The position numbers and the translations under genes were made by a program. Shown here one piece after another: positions 25,784 to 33,570 of a DNA stretch of 49,749 nucleotides (positions are counted from its first letter, which is position 1; every line of letters starts with the position of its first letter). Source of the stretch: Chitiniphilus eburneus (GTDB lineage: Bacteria > Pseudomonadota > Gammaproteobacteria > Burkholderiales > Chitinibacteraceae); NCBI RefSeq assembly GCF_005048205.1, contig NZ_SUMF01000023.1:1-49749 (forward strand), given 5' to 3'. Under the pieces are notes generated by a model, which ran no database searches, was not told the DNA's origin, and was given only the letters and a program-made list of their open reading frames with translations.

Positions 25784-26653
25784 TCAGCCGCGCCAATGCC
25801 TTAGCGTATGGCGCTGGTGCAGCACCAGTCCCGCCAGGATCAACGCGGTGCCGGCCATCATACGGCCGGTGACCGTTTCATCGTTCAGTGCGTGGCCCAG
25901 CCACAGCGCGCTGGCGGGGGAGAGCAACGACAATACCGCTACCTGCCCGGGACGGCATTCGCGGATCAGCCAGTAGTACAGGCTGAACGCCAGCACCGAT
26001 CCAACCAGCGCCAGATAGACCACCGCGCCCAGCGTGCGGGGTGGGGCTTCCCAGGGGGGCGGCGCGCCGTGCGCCAGCCACAGCATGCCAGTGACCACGG
26101 CACAGACCAGGAGCGCGCCCGCGTTCACCGCCAGCGCGGGCAACCCTTGCCCGTAGGGTTTCAGCCGCACCGCGGCGCCCGATTGCAGCGCGACCGCCAG
26201 CAATAGCACCAGCAGGGCCGGCAAGCCGTCCGGTGCCAGCGACAGGCGCTCGCCGAAGACAACGACCAGCCCGGCTACGCCCAGCCCGATGCCCACCAGT
26301 TCATGCCGCGCCAGCTTTTCGTCGAGCCAGAGTCGGGCGAACAGTGCGGTGGAAAGCGGGATCAGACCGAACAGCACGGCGACAAGGCCCGAGGACACAT
26401 GGCGCGATGCCCAGTAGGTGCACAGCATGGACAGCGACGTGCCCAGGCCGGCGGTGAGATAGGCGCGCCAGGCCGCACCGCCCGGCAGGCGCTTGCGATA
26501 CAGCGCGAACATCAACGCCAGCGCCACTACTGCCGCCAGGGAGAAACGCCCGAACAGCGCGGCGGGATATGCCAGCCCCTGCACGCTCCAGTTGATGGCC
26601 AGCGCGGTGGTGGACCACACCGCGATCAGGATCAGCGCGGCGAGGAACTGCAT
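25784..26653 (-). CDS. EamA/DMT-family permease
   Basis: A 289-residue inner-membrane transporter of the drug/metabolite superfamily, with ten predicted spans in two EamA repeats. The first repeat contains SVQGLAYPAALFGRFSLAA and SSGLVAVLFGLIPLSTALF; the second contains LVGSVLAFSLYYWLIRECRPGQVA and SLLSPASALWLGHAL. Such proteins export amino acids or other metabolites; the substrate is unknown. I chose ATG 26653 because the first span begins at once; a frame extending upstream adds a low-complexity tail. No good ribosome-binding site is seen. It is divergent from the glycine-zipper gene. Confidence 0.82.
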   Translation of the reverse strand: MQFLAALILIAVWSTTALAINWSVQGLAYPAALFGRFSLAAVVALALMFALYRKRLPGGAAWRAYLTAGLGTSLSMLCTYWASRHVSSGLVAVLFGLIPLSTALFARLWLDEKLARHELVGIGLGVAGLVVVFGERLSLAPDGLPALLVLLLAVALQSGAAVRLKPYGQGLPALAVNAGALLVCAVVTGMLWLAHGAPPPWEAPPRTLGAVVYLALVGSVLAFSLYYWLIRECRPGQVAVLSLLSPASALWLGHALNDETVTGRMMAGTALILAGLVLHQRHTLRHWRG

Positions 26654-26996
26654 GGAGCAAATACTGGATGGTGGGGAGCGAGACGGCGCGGCATCGTGGG
26701 CGGGCGGAAGGCGGGCGCACAGCATACCCCGCCGTGCCGGGGCGGCCCAGCCTGCAACCGCTGGTGTTCTCGCCGGGGGGCGGCGAGTGCGGGTGTGGCA
26801 TCGAACAGGAAAACGCCGAGGTGAGCGGCCCTTCCATCAGGAAAAGCATTGCCTCGTCAGGTGCGGCTTCCTGTAATCATCACTTCCAGCGAGGCGGGAA
26901 TCGCGTTCTGGCGGGTGATTTTCACGCCTGGTAATAACAGGTCGCTCCGCGCCGCCTATGGTGAAAACCTCGTGGTTTTGCCCTGGAGGCACGCAA
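26654..26996. other. 343-bp divergent intergenic region, nothing firm
   Basis: This holds the promoters of the EamA gene (minus) and of the glycine-zipper gene (plus), but no convincing -35/-10 pair stands out, and no gene-like ORF on either strand has a ribosome-binding site. Confidence 0.5.
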
Positions 26997-27494
26997 ATGA
27001 AGACATGGCATGCAAAGTTGGGTGGTTTTGCGCTGCTGGGCGGCTTGATTTCGGGGGCCGTCGTGGCGGCGCCGGTGATCTATCCCGCTAAGGGCCAGAG
27101 TGCCTCGCAACAGGCCAAGGACGATGGCGAATGCTACGCCTGGGCCAAGCAGAATACCGGGGTCGATCCGGCTCAGCCGCCGGTGGCGGCCACGGTGACG
27201 CCGCAGCCAGCACCGATCCATCACGGTCAGCGGGTGCGTGGTGCGGCACGGGGTGCGGCGGCTGGCGCGGTGATCGGCGAAGTGGCCAATGACGATGCCG
27301 GACATGGCGCGGCGGTGGGTGCGACGGCTGGCGTGGTGGCCGGCGGCGTCGCCACGCGTCAGGAACGCCGTGCCCGCAATGCCCAGGCCCAGGCGCAGGC
27401 GACGCAGCAGGCGCAGGTCAGCCAGGAGTCGCTGGCGTTATATGAACGCGCTTATGGCGCTTGCATGGAAGGGCGAGGGTATACGTTGAAGTAG
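26997..27494 (+). CDS. Secreted glycine-zipper protein
   Basis: A 165-residue envelope protein. A signal peptide (KLGGFALLGGLISGAVVAAP) is followed by a short conserved ECYAWAKQNTGVDP block, an Ala/Gly-rich glycine-zipper segment (RGAARGAAAGAVIGEVANDD and GAAVGATAGVVAGGVATR, ~77-118), a Gln/Ala-rich helix, and a C-terminal YERAYGACMEGRGY block. Two Cys residues, one in each conserved block, could pair in the periplasm. The family is usually annotated as a glycine-zipper or YMGG-like protein of unknown role in the envelope. TGGAGG lies 7 nt before the ATG. Confidence 0.82.
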   Translation: MKTWHAKLGGFALLGGLISGAVVAAPVIYPAKGQSASQQAKDDGECYAWAKQNTGVDPAQPPVAATVTPQPAPIHHGQRVRGAARGAAAGAVIGEVANDDAGHGAAVGATAGVVAGGVATRQERRARNAQAQAQATQQAQVSQESLALYERAYGACMEGRGYTLK

Positions 27495-27536
27495 GGGGTG
27501 GGGTGGTTGCAACTGCACCTGCTTGAACACCTGTTA

Positions 27537-27666
27537 GCGCCTGCGGCGCGGGTTGATTGACGCCCTTAGCGGCCGGGCGGGCCGGTTCATTTCTTTTGCT
27601 CCGCCAAAAGAAATGAACCGGCCCGCCCGGCTGCGAGGGGTATCAATTAATCTGCGCCGCAGGCGC
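27537..27666. repeat. 130-nt near-perfect palindrome (dispersed-repeat type)
   Basis: The inner arms are a perfect 26-bp inverted repeat (27573-27598 with 27605-27630), with TTCATTTCTTTTG at the tip and a 6-nt loop. The outer arms GCGCCTGCGGCGC (27537-27549) and GCGCCGCAGGCGC (27654-27666) are also perfect, and the parts between pair imperfectly. The whole can form one long hairpin. It lies between convergent genes. A non-coding stretch of about 115 bp continues to the corA stop and looks like the rest of the same repeat unit. Confidence 0.8.
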
Positions 27667-27783
27667 CAGGGATTTCAGGCTTTGACGTAGCTGTTGGCTT
27701 CAGGTGGAGATCGAACGCATCAATCAACTCGCGAATCCCACCATGCTCCTGGCGTGGCTTGGCCCCGTCCTGCCCGGCTTCAG

Positions 27784-28746
27784 CTATAGCCAGCCCTTGC
27801 GCTTGAAGAACCAGTACGGTGCGATGCCCGAGATCACCATCAGCGCAATGGCGAAGGGATAGCCCACCTTCCACTGCAGTTCCGGCATCAGGTCGAAGTT
27901 CATGCCGTAGATACTGGCGATCATCGTCGGGGGCAGGAACACCACCGATGCGATGGAGAAGATCTTGATGATCTTGTTCTGGGCCAGATTGATCAGACCC
28001 ATCATCGCGTCCATCAGGAAGTTGATCTTTTCGAACAGGAACCCGGTGTGATTGTTCAGCGATTCCAGGTCACGCAGGATTTCGCGCAGATCGCTTTCCT
28101 GTTCGCGATTCATCACGCGGCTACGCAGCAGGAACGATAGCGCGCGGCGGGTATCCATCAGGTCCAGCCGCACCTTGCCGTTCACGTCTTCCTGCTGCGC
28201 GATCAAGGCCAGCGTCTCGCCCATCTTTTCGTCGCTGATTTCGTCCGAGCGCTTGAGTACGCCCTGGCTCACGCGTTCCAGCGCGGTATAGATGCCTTCC
28301 AGCACATCGGCGTCGTATTCCACCGAGATCGCGTAGATCGACAGCAGGATGTCCTCGGCGGTGCTGACGAAGCCGTGCTGCACCCGCGCACGCAGGCGGA
28401 ACAGGCGGAACACGGCCAGTTCTTCCTGGCGCATGGTCAGCAGGCGGCCGCGATTCAGGTGGAACGCCACCGTCACGTTATCGGCGCCATCGCTGTCCTG
28501 GTGCAGGAAATAGGAATTGATGTGCACACCGGCGTGATCGACATAGCAGCGCGCCGATTCCTCGATATCCTCGAGGTCTTCGTCCTCGGGCAGTTCGACG
28601 CGGAATACACCCTGCACGAAATCACGCTCGGCATCGGTGGGATCGACCAGATCCACCCAGACCACCTGCGGCTGCGCGAGATCGGCTGCCGTTTCCACCT
28701 GGATCTGGCGCAGACGGCCATCGGCGAGGACGAAAGCAGAGAGCAT
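27784..28746 (-). CDS. corA: CorA-family magnesium/cobalt channel
   Basis: A 320-residue pentameric divalent-cation channel (Mg2+, Co2+, Ni2+). It has a large cytoplasmic N-terminal domain, a long helical stalk (~190-270) and two C-terminal spans. TM1 ends in YGMNFDLMPEL, which holds the GMN selectivity motif, and the basic tail is FFKRKGWL. ATG 28746 has GAGGTG upstream and gives MLSAFVLADGRL; the frame runs further upstream without conserved sequence. It is divergent from mgtE, a second, unrelated Mg2+ channel. Confidence 0.92.
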   Translation of the reverse strand: MLSAFVLADGRLRQIQVETAADLAQPQVVWVDLVDPTDAERDFVQGVFRVELPEDEDLEDIEESARCYVDHAGVHINSYFLHQDSDGADNVTVAFHLNRGRLLTMRQEELAVFRLFRLRARVQHGFVSTAEDILLSIYAISVEYDADVLEGIYTALERVSQGVLKRSDEISDEKMGETLALIAQQEDVNGKVRLDLMDTRRALSFLLRSRVMNREQESDLREILRDLESLNNHTGFLFEKINFLMDAMMGLINLAQNKIIKIFSIASVVFLPPTMIASIYGMNFDLMPELQWKVGYPFAIALMVISGIAPYWFFKRKGWL

Positions 28747-29091
28747 GGGGCACCTCGGGCGTCTGGGTTGTGGGCGGGCGCGATTATAAGGGAACTCTGG
28801 TCCCTTGCCGTGTAAGCGCCTGTCTCGTTTTTTTGCACGCCTGGATTTCGTGGCGCCAGTTGGATACGAACGCATTCTGCCAACGTCGTTCGCAAGGTGG
28901 CGCATCGTACTCCGCCGATCGGCCAGGCGCATAAAGTGAACACCTTTTAAGTCGCCGTTCACGATGGTGCGCCGATGCCAGGTACCGGTCGATCGATCAC
29001 GGTTTCACCGTGACAACAAGACACTGTCACAAGCATGCGGTAGGCTGCCAACGCCCCGCCGGGCCCACTCCGCCTTCGTCGCAAGGACGCC
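28747..29091. other. 345-bp divergent region between corA and mgtE
   Basis: No gene is seen. Three small inverted repeats stand out: GTGAAC-N15-GTTCAC (28936-28962); CACGGT-TTC-ACCGTG (28998-29012); and the overlapping GTGACA-N9-TGTCAC (29010-29030), which cannot form together with the previous one. The last two would lie in the mgtE leader if its promoter is upstream, and could be alternative hairpins. I do not recognise an M-box. Confidence 0.35.
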
Positions 29092-30525
29092 ATGACCGAC
29101 GTCAGCCGCAAAACCCAGGAAAGCCTTCAGGACACCCTGCTCCAGGTGCAGCGCCTGTTGGCGCGTCACAAGCTGGTGGAAGGCATGGTCCATCGCCAGG
29201 ACATGCCGCGCCATGACCTGGTGGAAAAGCTGGTGCACAAGCAACACCTGGCCGAGCTGTCGGTCAAGCTGGAGCGCCTGCACGCCGCCGACATCGCCAA
29301 GATACTGGAAGCCTTGCCGCAGCCCGAGCGGCTGACCGTCTGGGAACTGGTGCGCGCCGAGCGCGACGGCGACATCCTGCTCGAAGTGTCCGATGCGGTG
29401 CGCGAATCGCTGCTCGAACACATGGATAGCCACGAGATCGTTGCCGCGGCCGGCCGGCTGGATGCCGACGAGCTGGCCGACCTGGCGCCCGACCTGCCCG
29501 AGCATGTGCTGTCCGAGGTGATGAGCGGGCTGGGCGAGGACGAGCGCGCCCAGGTGCAGAGCGCACTGTCGTACCGCGAGAACGAAGTCGGCTCGCTGAT
29601 GGACTTCGACATGGTCACCATCCGCGCCGACGTCACCCTGGCCACGGTGCTGCGCTACCTGCGGCGCTTCCAGAACCTGCCAAAGAACACCGACAAGCTG
29701 TTCGTCGTCGATCGCAACCGCAGCCTGAAGGGCGTGCTGTCGCTGAAACGGTTGATCCTGAACGCGCCGCAACGGTCGGTTGGCGAAGTGATGGCGCGCG
29801 AGATGGTCACCTTCAGCGCCGACGACCACGTGGACGATGCGGCCAATGCCTTCGAGCGCTATGACCTGGTTTCGGCGCCGGTGCTCGACAGCAACCAGCG
29901 CGTGATTGGCCGGCTGACCGTGGACGACATGGTCGATGTGATCCGCGACGAATCGGACGCGCTGACGCTGGCTGGGCTGATGAAGGGCGAGGATCTGTTC
30001 TCGAGTATCTGGAAGTCCGCCAAGAACCGTGGCCCGTGGCTGGCGCTCAATATCTGCACGGCGTTTCTCGCCAGCCGCGTGATCGGTGCCTTCGAGGCCA
30101 CCATCGCCCACCTGGTGGCGCTGGCCACGCTGATGCCCATTGTCTCGGGCATCGGCGGCAACACTGGCACCCAGACCATGACGCTGATCATCCGTGGCAT
30201 TGCGCTGGGGCAGATCACCGGCGCCAACGCCAAGCGGCTGATCCTGAAGGAACTGGGTATCGCCCTGCTCAATGGCTTGCTGTGGGGTAGCGTGTTGGGG
30301 CTGATCGCGTGGTTGCTGTACCACCAGGTGCCGCTGGGCCTGGTGATGATGAGCGCCATGGTACTCAACCTCCAGGTTGCCGCGCTGGTGGGCATCCTGG
30401 TACCGCTGACGATGCAGCGGCTGGGCCGTGATCCGGCCTATGGTTCGTCGGTGCTGCTCACCGCTTCCACCGATAGCATGGGGTTTTTCATATTCCTCGG
30501 ACTGGCGACGATCTTCCTTACGTAA
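29092..30525 (+). CDS. mgtE: Magnesium channel MgtE
   Basis: A 477-residue dimeric Mg2+ channel. Its parts in order are the N-terminal MgtE superhelical domain (~45-150; KLERLHAADIAKILEALP), two CBS domains (~160-280, with DMVTIRADVTLATVLRYLR and LVSAPVLDSNQRVIGRLTVDD), a connecting helix, and five C-terminal spans with PIVSGIGGNTGTQT, the pore-region motif. The ATG at 29092 has AAGGA 5 nt upstream. In known MgtE the cytoplasmic domains close the channel when Mg2+ is high. Confidence 0.93.
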   Translation: MTDVSRKTQESLQDTLLQVQRLLARHKLVEGMVHRQDMPRHDLVEKLVHKQHLAELSVKLERLHAADIAKILEALPQPERLTVWELVRAERDGDILLEVSDAVRESLLEHMDSHEIVAAAGRLDADELADLAPDLPEHVLSEVMSGLGEDERAQVQSALSYRENEVGSLMDFDMVTIRADVTLATVLRYLRRFQNLPKNTDKLFVVDRNRSLKGVLSLKRLILNAPQRSVGEVMAREMVTFSADDHVDDAANAFERYDLVSAPVLDSNQRVIGRLTVDDMVDVIRDESDALTLAGLMKGEDLFSSIWKSAKNRGPWLALNICTAFLASRVIGAFEATIAHLVALATLMPIVSGIGGNTGTQTMTLIIRGIALGQITGANAKRLILKELGIALLNGLLWGSVLGLIAWLLYHQVPLGLVMMSAMVLNLQVAALVGILVPLTMQRLGRDPAYGSSVLLTASTDSMGFFIFLGLATIFLT

Positions 30526-30784
30526 ACGTGGCGCGCCGCTGGCCTGGCCCAGCCTTGGCGATGTGGGGGGGCGCAGGAGACCCCGGCCAAGCCGGGTGCG
30601 TGAGAGGGTTGGCATGCCGGCAATGGCGCTTCCCCGGTTGATTCGCTGCCGCGAGGGGGCTTTGCGTTGGTAGAGGCTATACGCGGTGGATTCGGTGCTG
30701 TTGGGTTCTCACCCAAGTGGTGGATGGGGCTGTTTCGAATCGCGCAATCTGGAGATGAAGCGACGATTTATTCCTTTGGGGACT

Positions 30785-31054
30785 TAGGGCGTGTCGTCAC
30801 CTGTTTCACGACAGCGTTCGGTGCAGTTCGGGATGCCGCGCCAGGAGCTGGACGCGCGGCGGTATGGATACCGCAAGCGGCCTGCGACACCGCGCGGCGC
30901 CCGAAATGCACCGAACCCGCAGGGCTGGGCCGAAAAAACACCATCCACTGCGTTGCGCTCCTTGCCAATAACCGGTTATTGGCTGCGTCGCGCGCCTGAT
31001 GGCTGGTGCTTTTTCGGCCCAGCGCTGCCGCGAAACAGGTGACGACACGCCCTA
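30785..31054. mobile_element. MITE-like element with 23-bp perfect terminal inverted repeats
   Basis: The ends are exact inverted copies over 23 bp (30785-30807 and 31032-31054), beginning TAGGGCGTGTCGTCACC. Inside are two further large imperfect hairpins: ~30815-30916 (GTTCGGTGCA..., complementary to TGCACCGAAC) and ~30922-31023 (GCTGGGCCGAAAAA..., complementary to TTTTTCGGCCCAGC). The whole can fold as a three-arm cruciform. It has no transposase and no coding frame. If TA is the duplicated target (T[TA]GGG ... CCC[TA]G), it was probably moved by an IS630- or IS5-type enzyme elsewhere in the genome. Confidence 0.7.
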
Positions 31055-31058
31055 GGTT

Positions 31059-31086
31059 TTGTTCTGGCATGGCGGTTGCTTATAAG
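31059..31086 (+). promoter_or_regulatory. Promoter of the TauD-type dioxygenase gene
   Basis: TTGTTC (31059-31064), a 16-bp spacer and TATAAG (31081-31086) lie directly behind the right end of the MITE-like element and 93 bp before the start codon. Confidence 0.5.
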
Positions 31087-31178
31087 GGTGCTTCCCGCCA
31101 CGGCGGGTCGCATGGCGCGATTGCTTGCGCCTTCCGTACTCACCGCGCACCGCGCGGCACCAGACCAGGAGTTCCCAG

Positions 31179-32141
31179 ATGAGCCAGACCGATTCCATCG
31201 CGCTGCCCGCCGGCGTCACCATCCACCCCGTTGCCGGTCGCATCGGCGCCGAGATTCGTGGCGTGAAACTGTCGCCCGATCTACCCGAGAACATCCGCGA
31301 TGTCGTTCGCCAGGCCTGGCTGAAGTACAAGGTGATCTTCTTCCGTGGCCAGACCCACCTGGACGACGCCAGCCAGGAGCAACTGGTCACCCTGTTCGGC
31401 GAAAAGGCCGTGCCGCATCCCACCGCGCATCTCAAGCAGGGCACCAGCTACGTGCTGGAACTGGATTCGCAGCAGGGCGGCCGGGCCAATAGCTGGCATA
31501 CCGACGTCACCTTCGTCGATGCCTATCCGCTGGCATCCATCCTGCGCGGCGTGACCATCCCGGAGGCCGGCGGCGATACGGTGTGGGCCAACACGCACAC
31601 CGCCTATCTCGATCTTTCGCCCGAGCTGCGCGACCTGGCCGATAAGCTGTGGGCTGTACACAGCAATGAGTACGACTATGCCGCACGCAAGCCGAACGCA
31701 TCGAGCGAAGCGCTCAAGCGCTACCACGAGGTGTTCACCTCCACCGTCTACGAAACCGAGCACCCGGTGGTACACGTGCACCCGGAAACCGGTGAACGCA
31801 ACCTGCTGCTGGGTCACTTTGTGAAACGTATCCTCGGCGTGCCGACGCGGGACAGCCAGCACCTGTTCGACTTGCTGCAAGGCCAGGTTACCCGCCTGGA
31901 GAACACCGTGCGCTGGCGCTGGCAGCCGGGTGACGTGGCGGTCTGGGATAACCGCGCCACCCAGCACTACGCGGTGGATGACTACGGCGATGCGCACCGC
32001 GTGGTGCGCCGCGTGACGGTGGATGGCACGGTGCCGGTGGCGGTGGACGGTCGTCGCAGCACCACCCGCAGCAAGATCGCGCGGCAGGAGCAGGGCGCTG
32101 CCAACGAAGCCGCGCCGACCCGGGAAAGTGCCGCGGCCTGA
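31179..32141 (+). CDS. TauD/TfdA-family Fe(II)/2-oxoglutarate dioxygenase
   Basis: A 320-residue non-haem iron dioxygenase. The iron ligands are His107 and Asp109 (WHTDVTF) and His263 (TQHYA), and Arg274 (AHRVV) is placed to bind 2-oxoglutarate. IGAEIRGVKLSPDL near the N-terminus is typical of TauD and alkylsulfatase AtsK-like enzymes, which release sulfite or sulfate from organosulfur compounds; the actual substrate is unknown and no transport or sulfur genes adjoin. The ATG at 31179 has AGGAG 7 nt upstream. The C-terminal ~30 residues are a charged, probably disordered tail. Confidence 0.85.
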   Translation: MSQTDSIALPAGVTIHPVAGRIGAEIRGVKLSPDLPENIRDVVRQAWLKYKVIFFRGQTHLDDASQEQLVTLFGEKAVPHPTAHLKQGTSYVLELDSQQGGRANSWHTDVTFVDAYPLASILRGVTIPEAGGDTVWANTHTAYLDLSPELRDLADKLWAVHSNEYDYAARKPNASSEALKRYHEVFTSTVYETEHPVVHVHPETGERNLLLGHFVKRILGVPTRDSQHLFDLLQGQVTRLENTVRWRWQPGDVAVWDNRATQHYAVDDYGDAHRVVRRVTVDGTVPVAVDGRRSTTRSKIARQEQGAANEAAPTRESAAA

Positions 32142-32230
32142 GCTTCATCCGCCCGCCCGGCTCGCCCGGCGCCGACCAACCCGGCGTTGTCGCGACCGAC
32201 GGGCTGCTTTCTCCTTGTTTGCACTGTCGT

Positions 32231-32278
32231 GCCGGTGGTTCTCCCCGTGGGGGCGGGGTGATCACCGGCCTTTTTTTT
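32231..32278 (+). terminator. Intrinsic terminator after the dioxygenase gene
   Basis: The GCCGGTG / CACCGGC outer stem encloses CCCC/GGGG pairing and is followed by T8 (32271-32278). Confidence 0.85.
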
Positions 32279-32335
32279 GCTCAAATTGCCTCGTTCCCGC
32301 CGAAGGCAAGCCGGGAAAATTTCCGGACTATGCTG

Positions 32336-32351
32336 ATTGACTAAGGTCAAT
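32336..32351. promoter_or_regulatory. Palindrome ATTGAC-TAAG-GTCAAT (Crp/Fnr-like geometry)
   Basis: A perfect 6-bp inverted repeat with a 4-bp spacer, the geometry of Crp/Fnr-family sites (TTGAN-N4-NTCAA). It lies just downstream of a possible -10 box TATGCT (32329-32334) and 62 bp before the esterase gene, so a factor binding here would more likely repress. The identity of the factor is unknown. Confidence 0.35.
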
Positions 32352-32412
32352 AGGGTGTTTCACGTAGAAGTCAAAGCTGATCGCACGGGGGAACCGCCTA
32401 AGGAGTCGAGGG

Positions 32413-33501
32413 ATGAAAACGAGCAAACTGGTTTTGGCATTCATATTGTCGCTGGGCTTGCATGGCACCGCTCAGGCGGCAGAGAGCAAGGCCGCGCCCG
32501 CCCGCCCGGTCTACACCGAAGTGACCGTGCCCGCGCCTTCGCTGCGCGGCAACCTGCTGGGCATCAAGGATCAGCAGGGCATCGTGGTCTACCTGCCGCC
32601 CGGCTACGGCAAGGACACCGCCAAGCGCTACCCGACGGTGTACTTCCTGCCCGGCTATGGCGACAGCCATCTTGCCTACGGCTCGGCGCTGGCGGGCGCC
32701 ATGGGCGAGCTGATTGCGGCCGGCAAGATCCAGGAAATGATCGTCGTCAGCGTTGAGGGCAACTATCGCTACGGCGGATCGTTCTATGTGAATTCGCCGG
32801 TCAGCGGCAACTGGCAGGATTTCGTGGTCAAGGATGTGATCGGCTATGTGGACAAGCACTACCGCACCGTTCCCCGTGCCTATGCGCGCGGGCTGGCCGG
32901 GCATTCGATGGGCGGGTTCGGCGTGCTGCACCTGGGGCTGAACACCAGCGGCGTGTTCGGTGCGCTGTACTCGATGAGCCCCGGCGTGTTCAAGCCCGGC
33001 GACCTAGAGCGCACCCCGCTGTCGTTCTCCACGACCCGCTACGCCGAGGACTTCTACGGCAAGCTTAAACCCGCCGAATACCTGGAGCGCATCCACAGCA
33101 TCTCGTGGCCGGGTAACTTCACCTACACCTACGCCTTCTCGTTCGCCTACCGTAGCGACGGCAAGCCGCCGTTCTTCGACACCCCGGCCGAGAACAAGGA
33201 TGGCGACGTGCAGCACGACGCGGTCTGGCAGCGCTATGAGGCTGGCTACGGTGGCTGGGAGGCCAAGCTCGATCAGGGCGGCGTCAACCTGAAAGCGCTC
33301 AAGGGCTTCGTGGTCGATTACGGCAAGAGCGACGAGTTCTCGTGGATTGTCGACGGCAGCAAGTACCTGTCGGCCGAAATGAAGAAGCGTGGCATCGACC
33401 ATCAACTGGTCGAGTACGACGGCGATCACCAATCCAAGGTGAACGACCGGCTGAAGAGCGACGTGCTACCGTTTTTCGCCAAGACGCTCAGCGCCAAATA
33501 A
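32413..33501 (+). CDS. Secreted esterase (alpha/beta hydrolase, esterase D-like)
   Basis: A 362-residue exported serine esterase. A signal peptide (KLVLAFILSLGLHGTAQA, cleaved about residue 22) is followed by an esterase-D/feruloyl-esterase-type fold. YFLPGYGDSHLAYG holds the oxyanion loop, Ser165 sits in GHSMGGFG, the probable acid is in YGKSDEF and the catalytic His is in DGDHQS near the C-terminus. AAGGAG lies 8 nt before the ATG. Related enzymes cleave acyl esters of sugars or small alcohols; the substrate is unknown. It is monocistronic, flanked by terminators. Confidence 0.85.
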   Translation: MKTSKLVLAFILSLGLHGTAQAAESKAAPARPVYTEVTVPAPSLRGNLLGIKDQQGIVVYLPPGYGKDTAKRYPTVYFLPGYGDSHLAYGSALAGAMGELIAAGKIQEMIVVSVEGNYRYGGSFYVNSPVSGNWQDFVVKDVIGYVDKHYRTVPRAYARGLAGHSMGGFGVLHLGLNTSGVFGALYSMSPGVFKPGDLERTPLSFSTTRYAEDFYGKLKPAEYLERIHSISWPGNFTYTYAFSFAYRSDGKPPFFDTPAENKDGDVQHDAVWQRYEAGYGGWEAKLDQGGVNLKALKGFVVDYGKSDEFSWIVDGSKYLSAEMKKRGIDHQLVEYDGDHQSKVNDRLKSDVLPFFAKTLSAK

Positions 33502-33519
33502 TACGTTCCTCCCCCCATG

Positions 33520-33552
33520 GGCCGGCGGCAGGCCGGGTCGCCGGCCTTTTTC
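33520..33552 (+). terminator. Intrinsic terminator after the esterase gene
   Basis: GGCCGGCG (33520-33527) pairs with CGCCGGCC (33539-33546) and is followed by a T-rich tail. Confidence 0.8.
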
Positions 33553-33570
33553 ATACGGGTGCTGGAGTCG

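Noticed and set aside
27647-27874. 75-codon frame downstream of the large palindrome, overlapping corA
   Set aside because: It begins inside corA in another frame and ends in repeat sequence; it looks like part of the dispersed repeat, not a gene.
30526-30784. Possible tRNA-like or structured RNA after mgtE (GC-rich short repeats)
   Set aside because: No cloverleaf, T-loop or anticodon arm can be drawn; only minor hairpins are present.
30785-31054. CRISPR array or phage attachment site at the large inverted repeat
   Set aside because: There are no spaced direct repeats and no integrase; terminal inverted repeats with internal hairpins fit a MITE-like element better.
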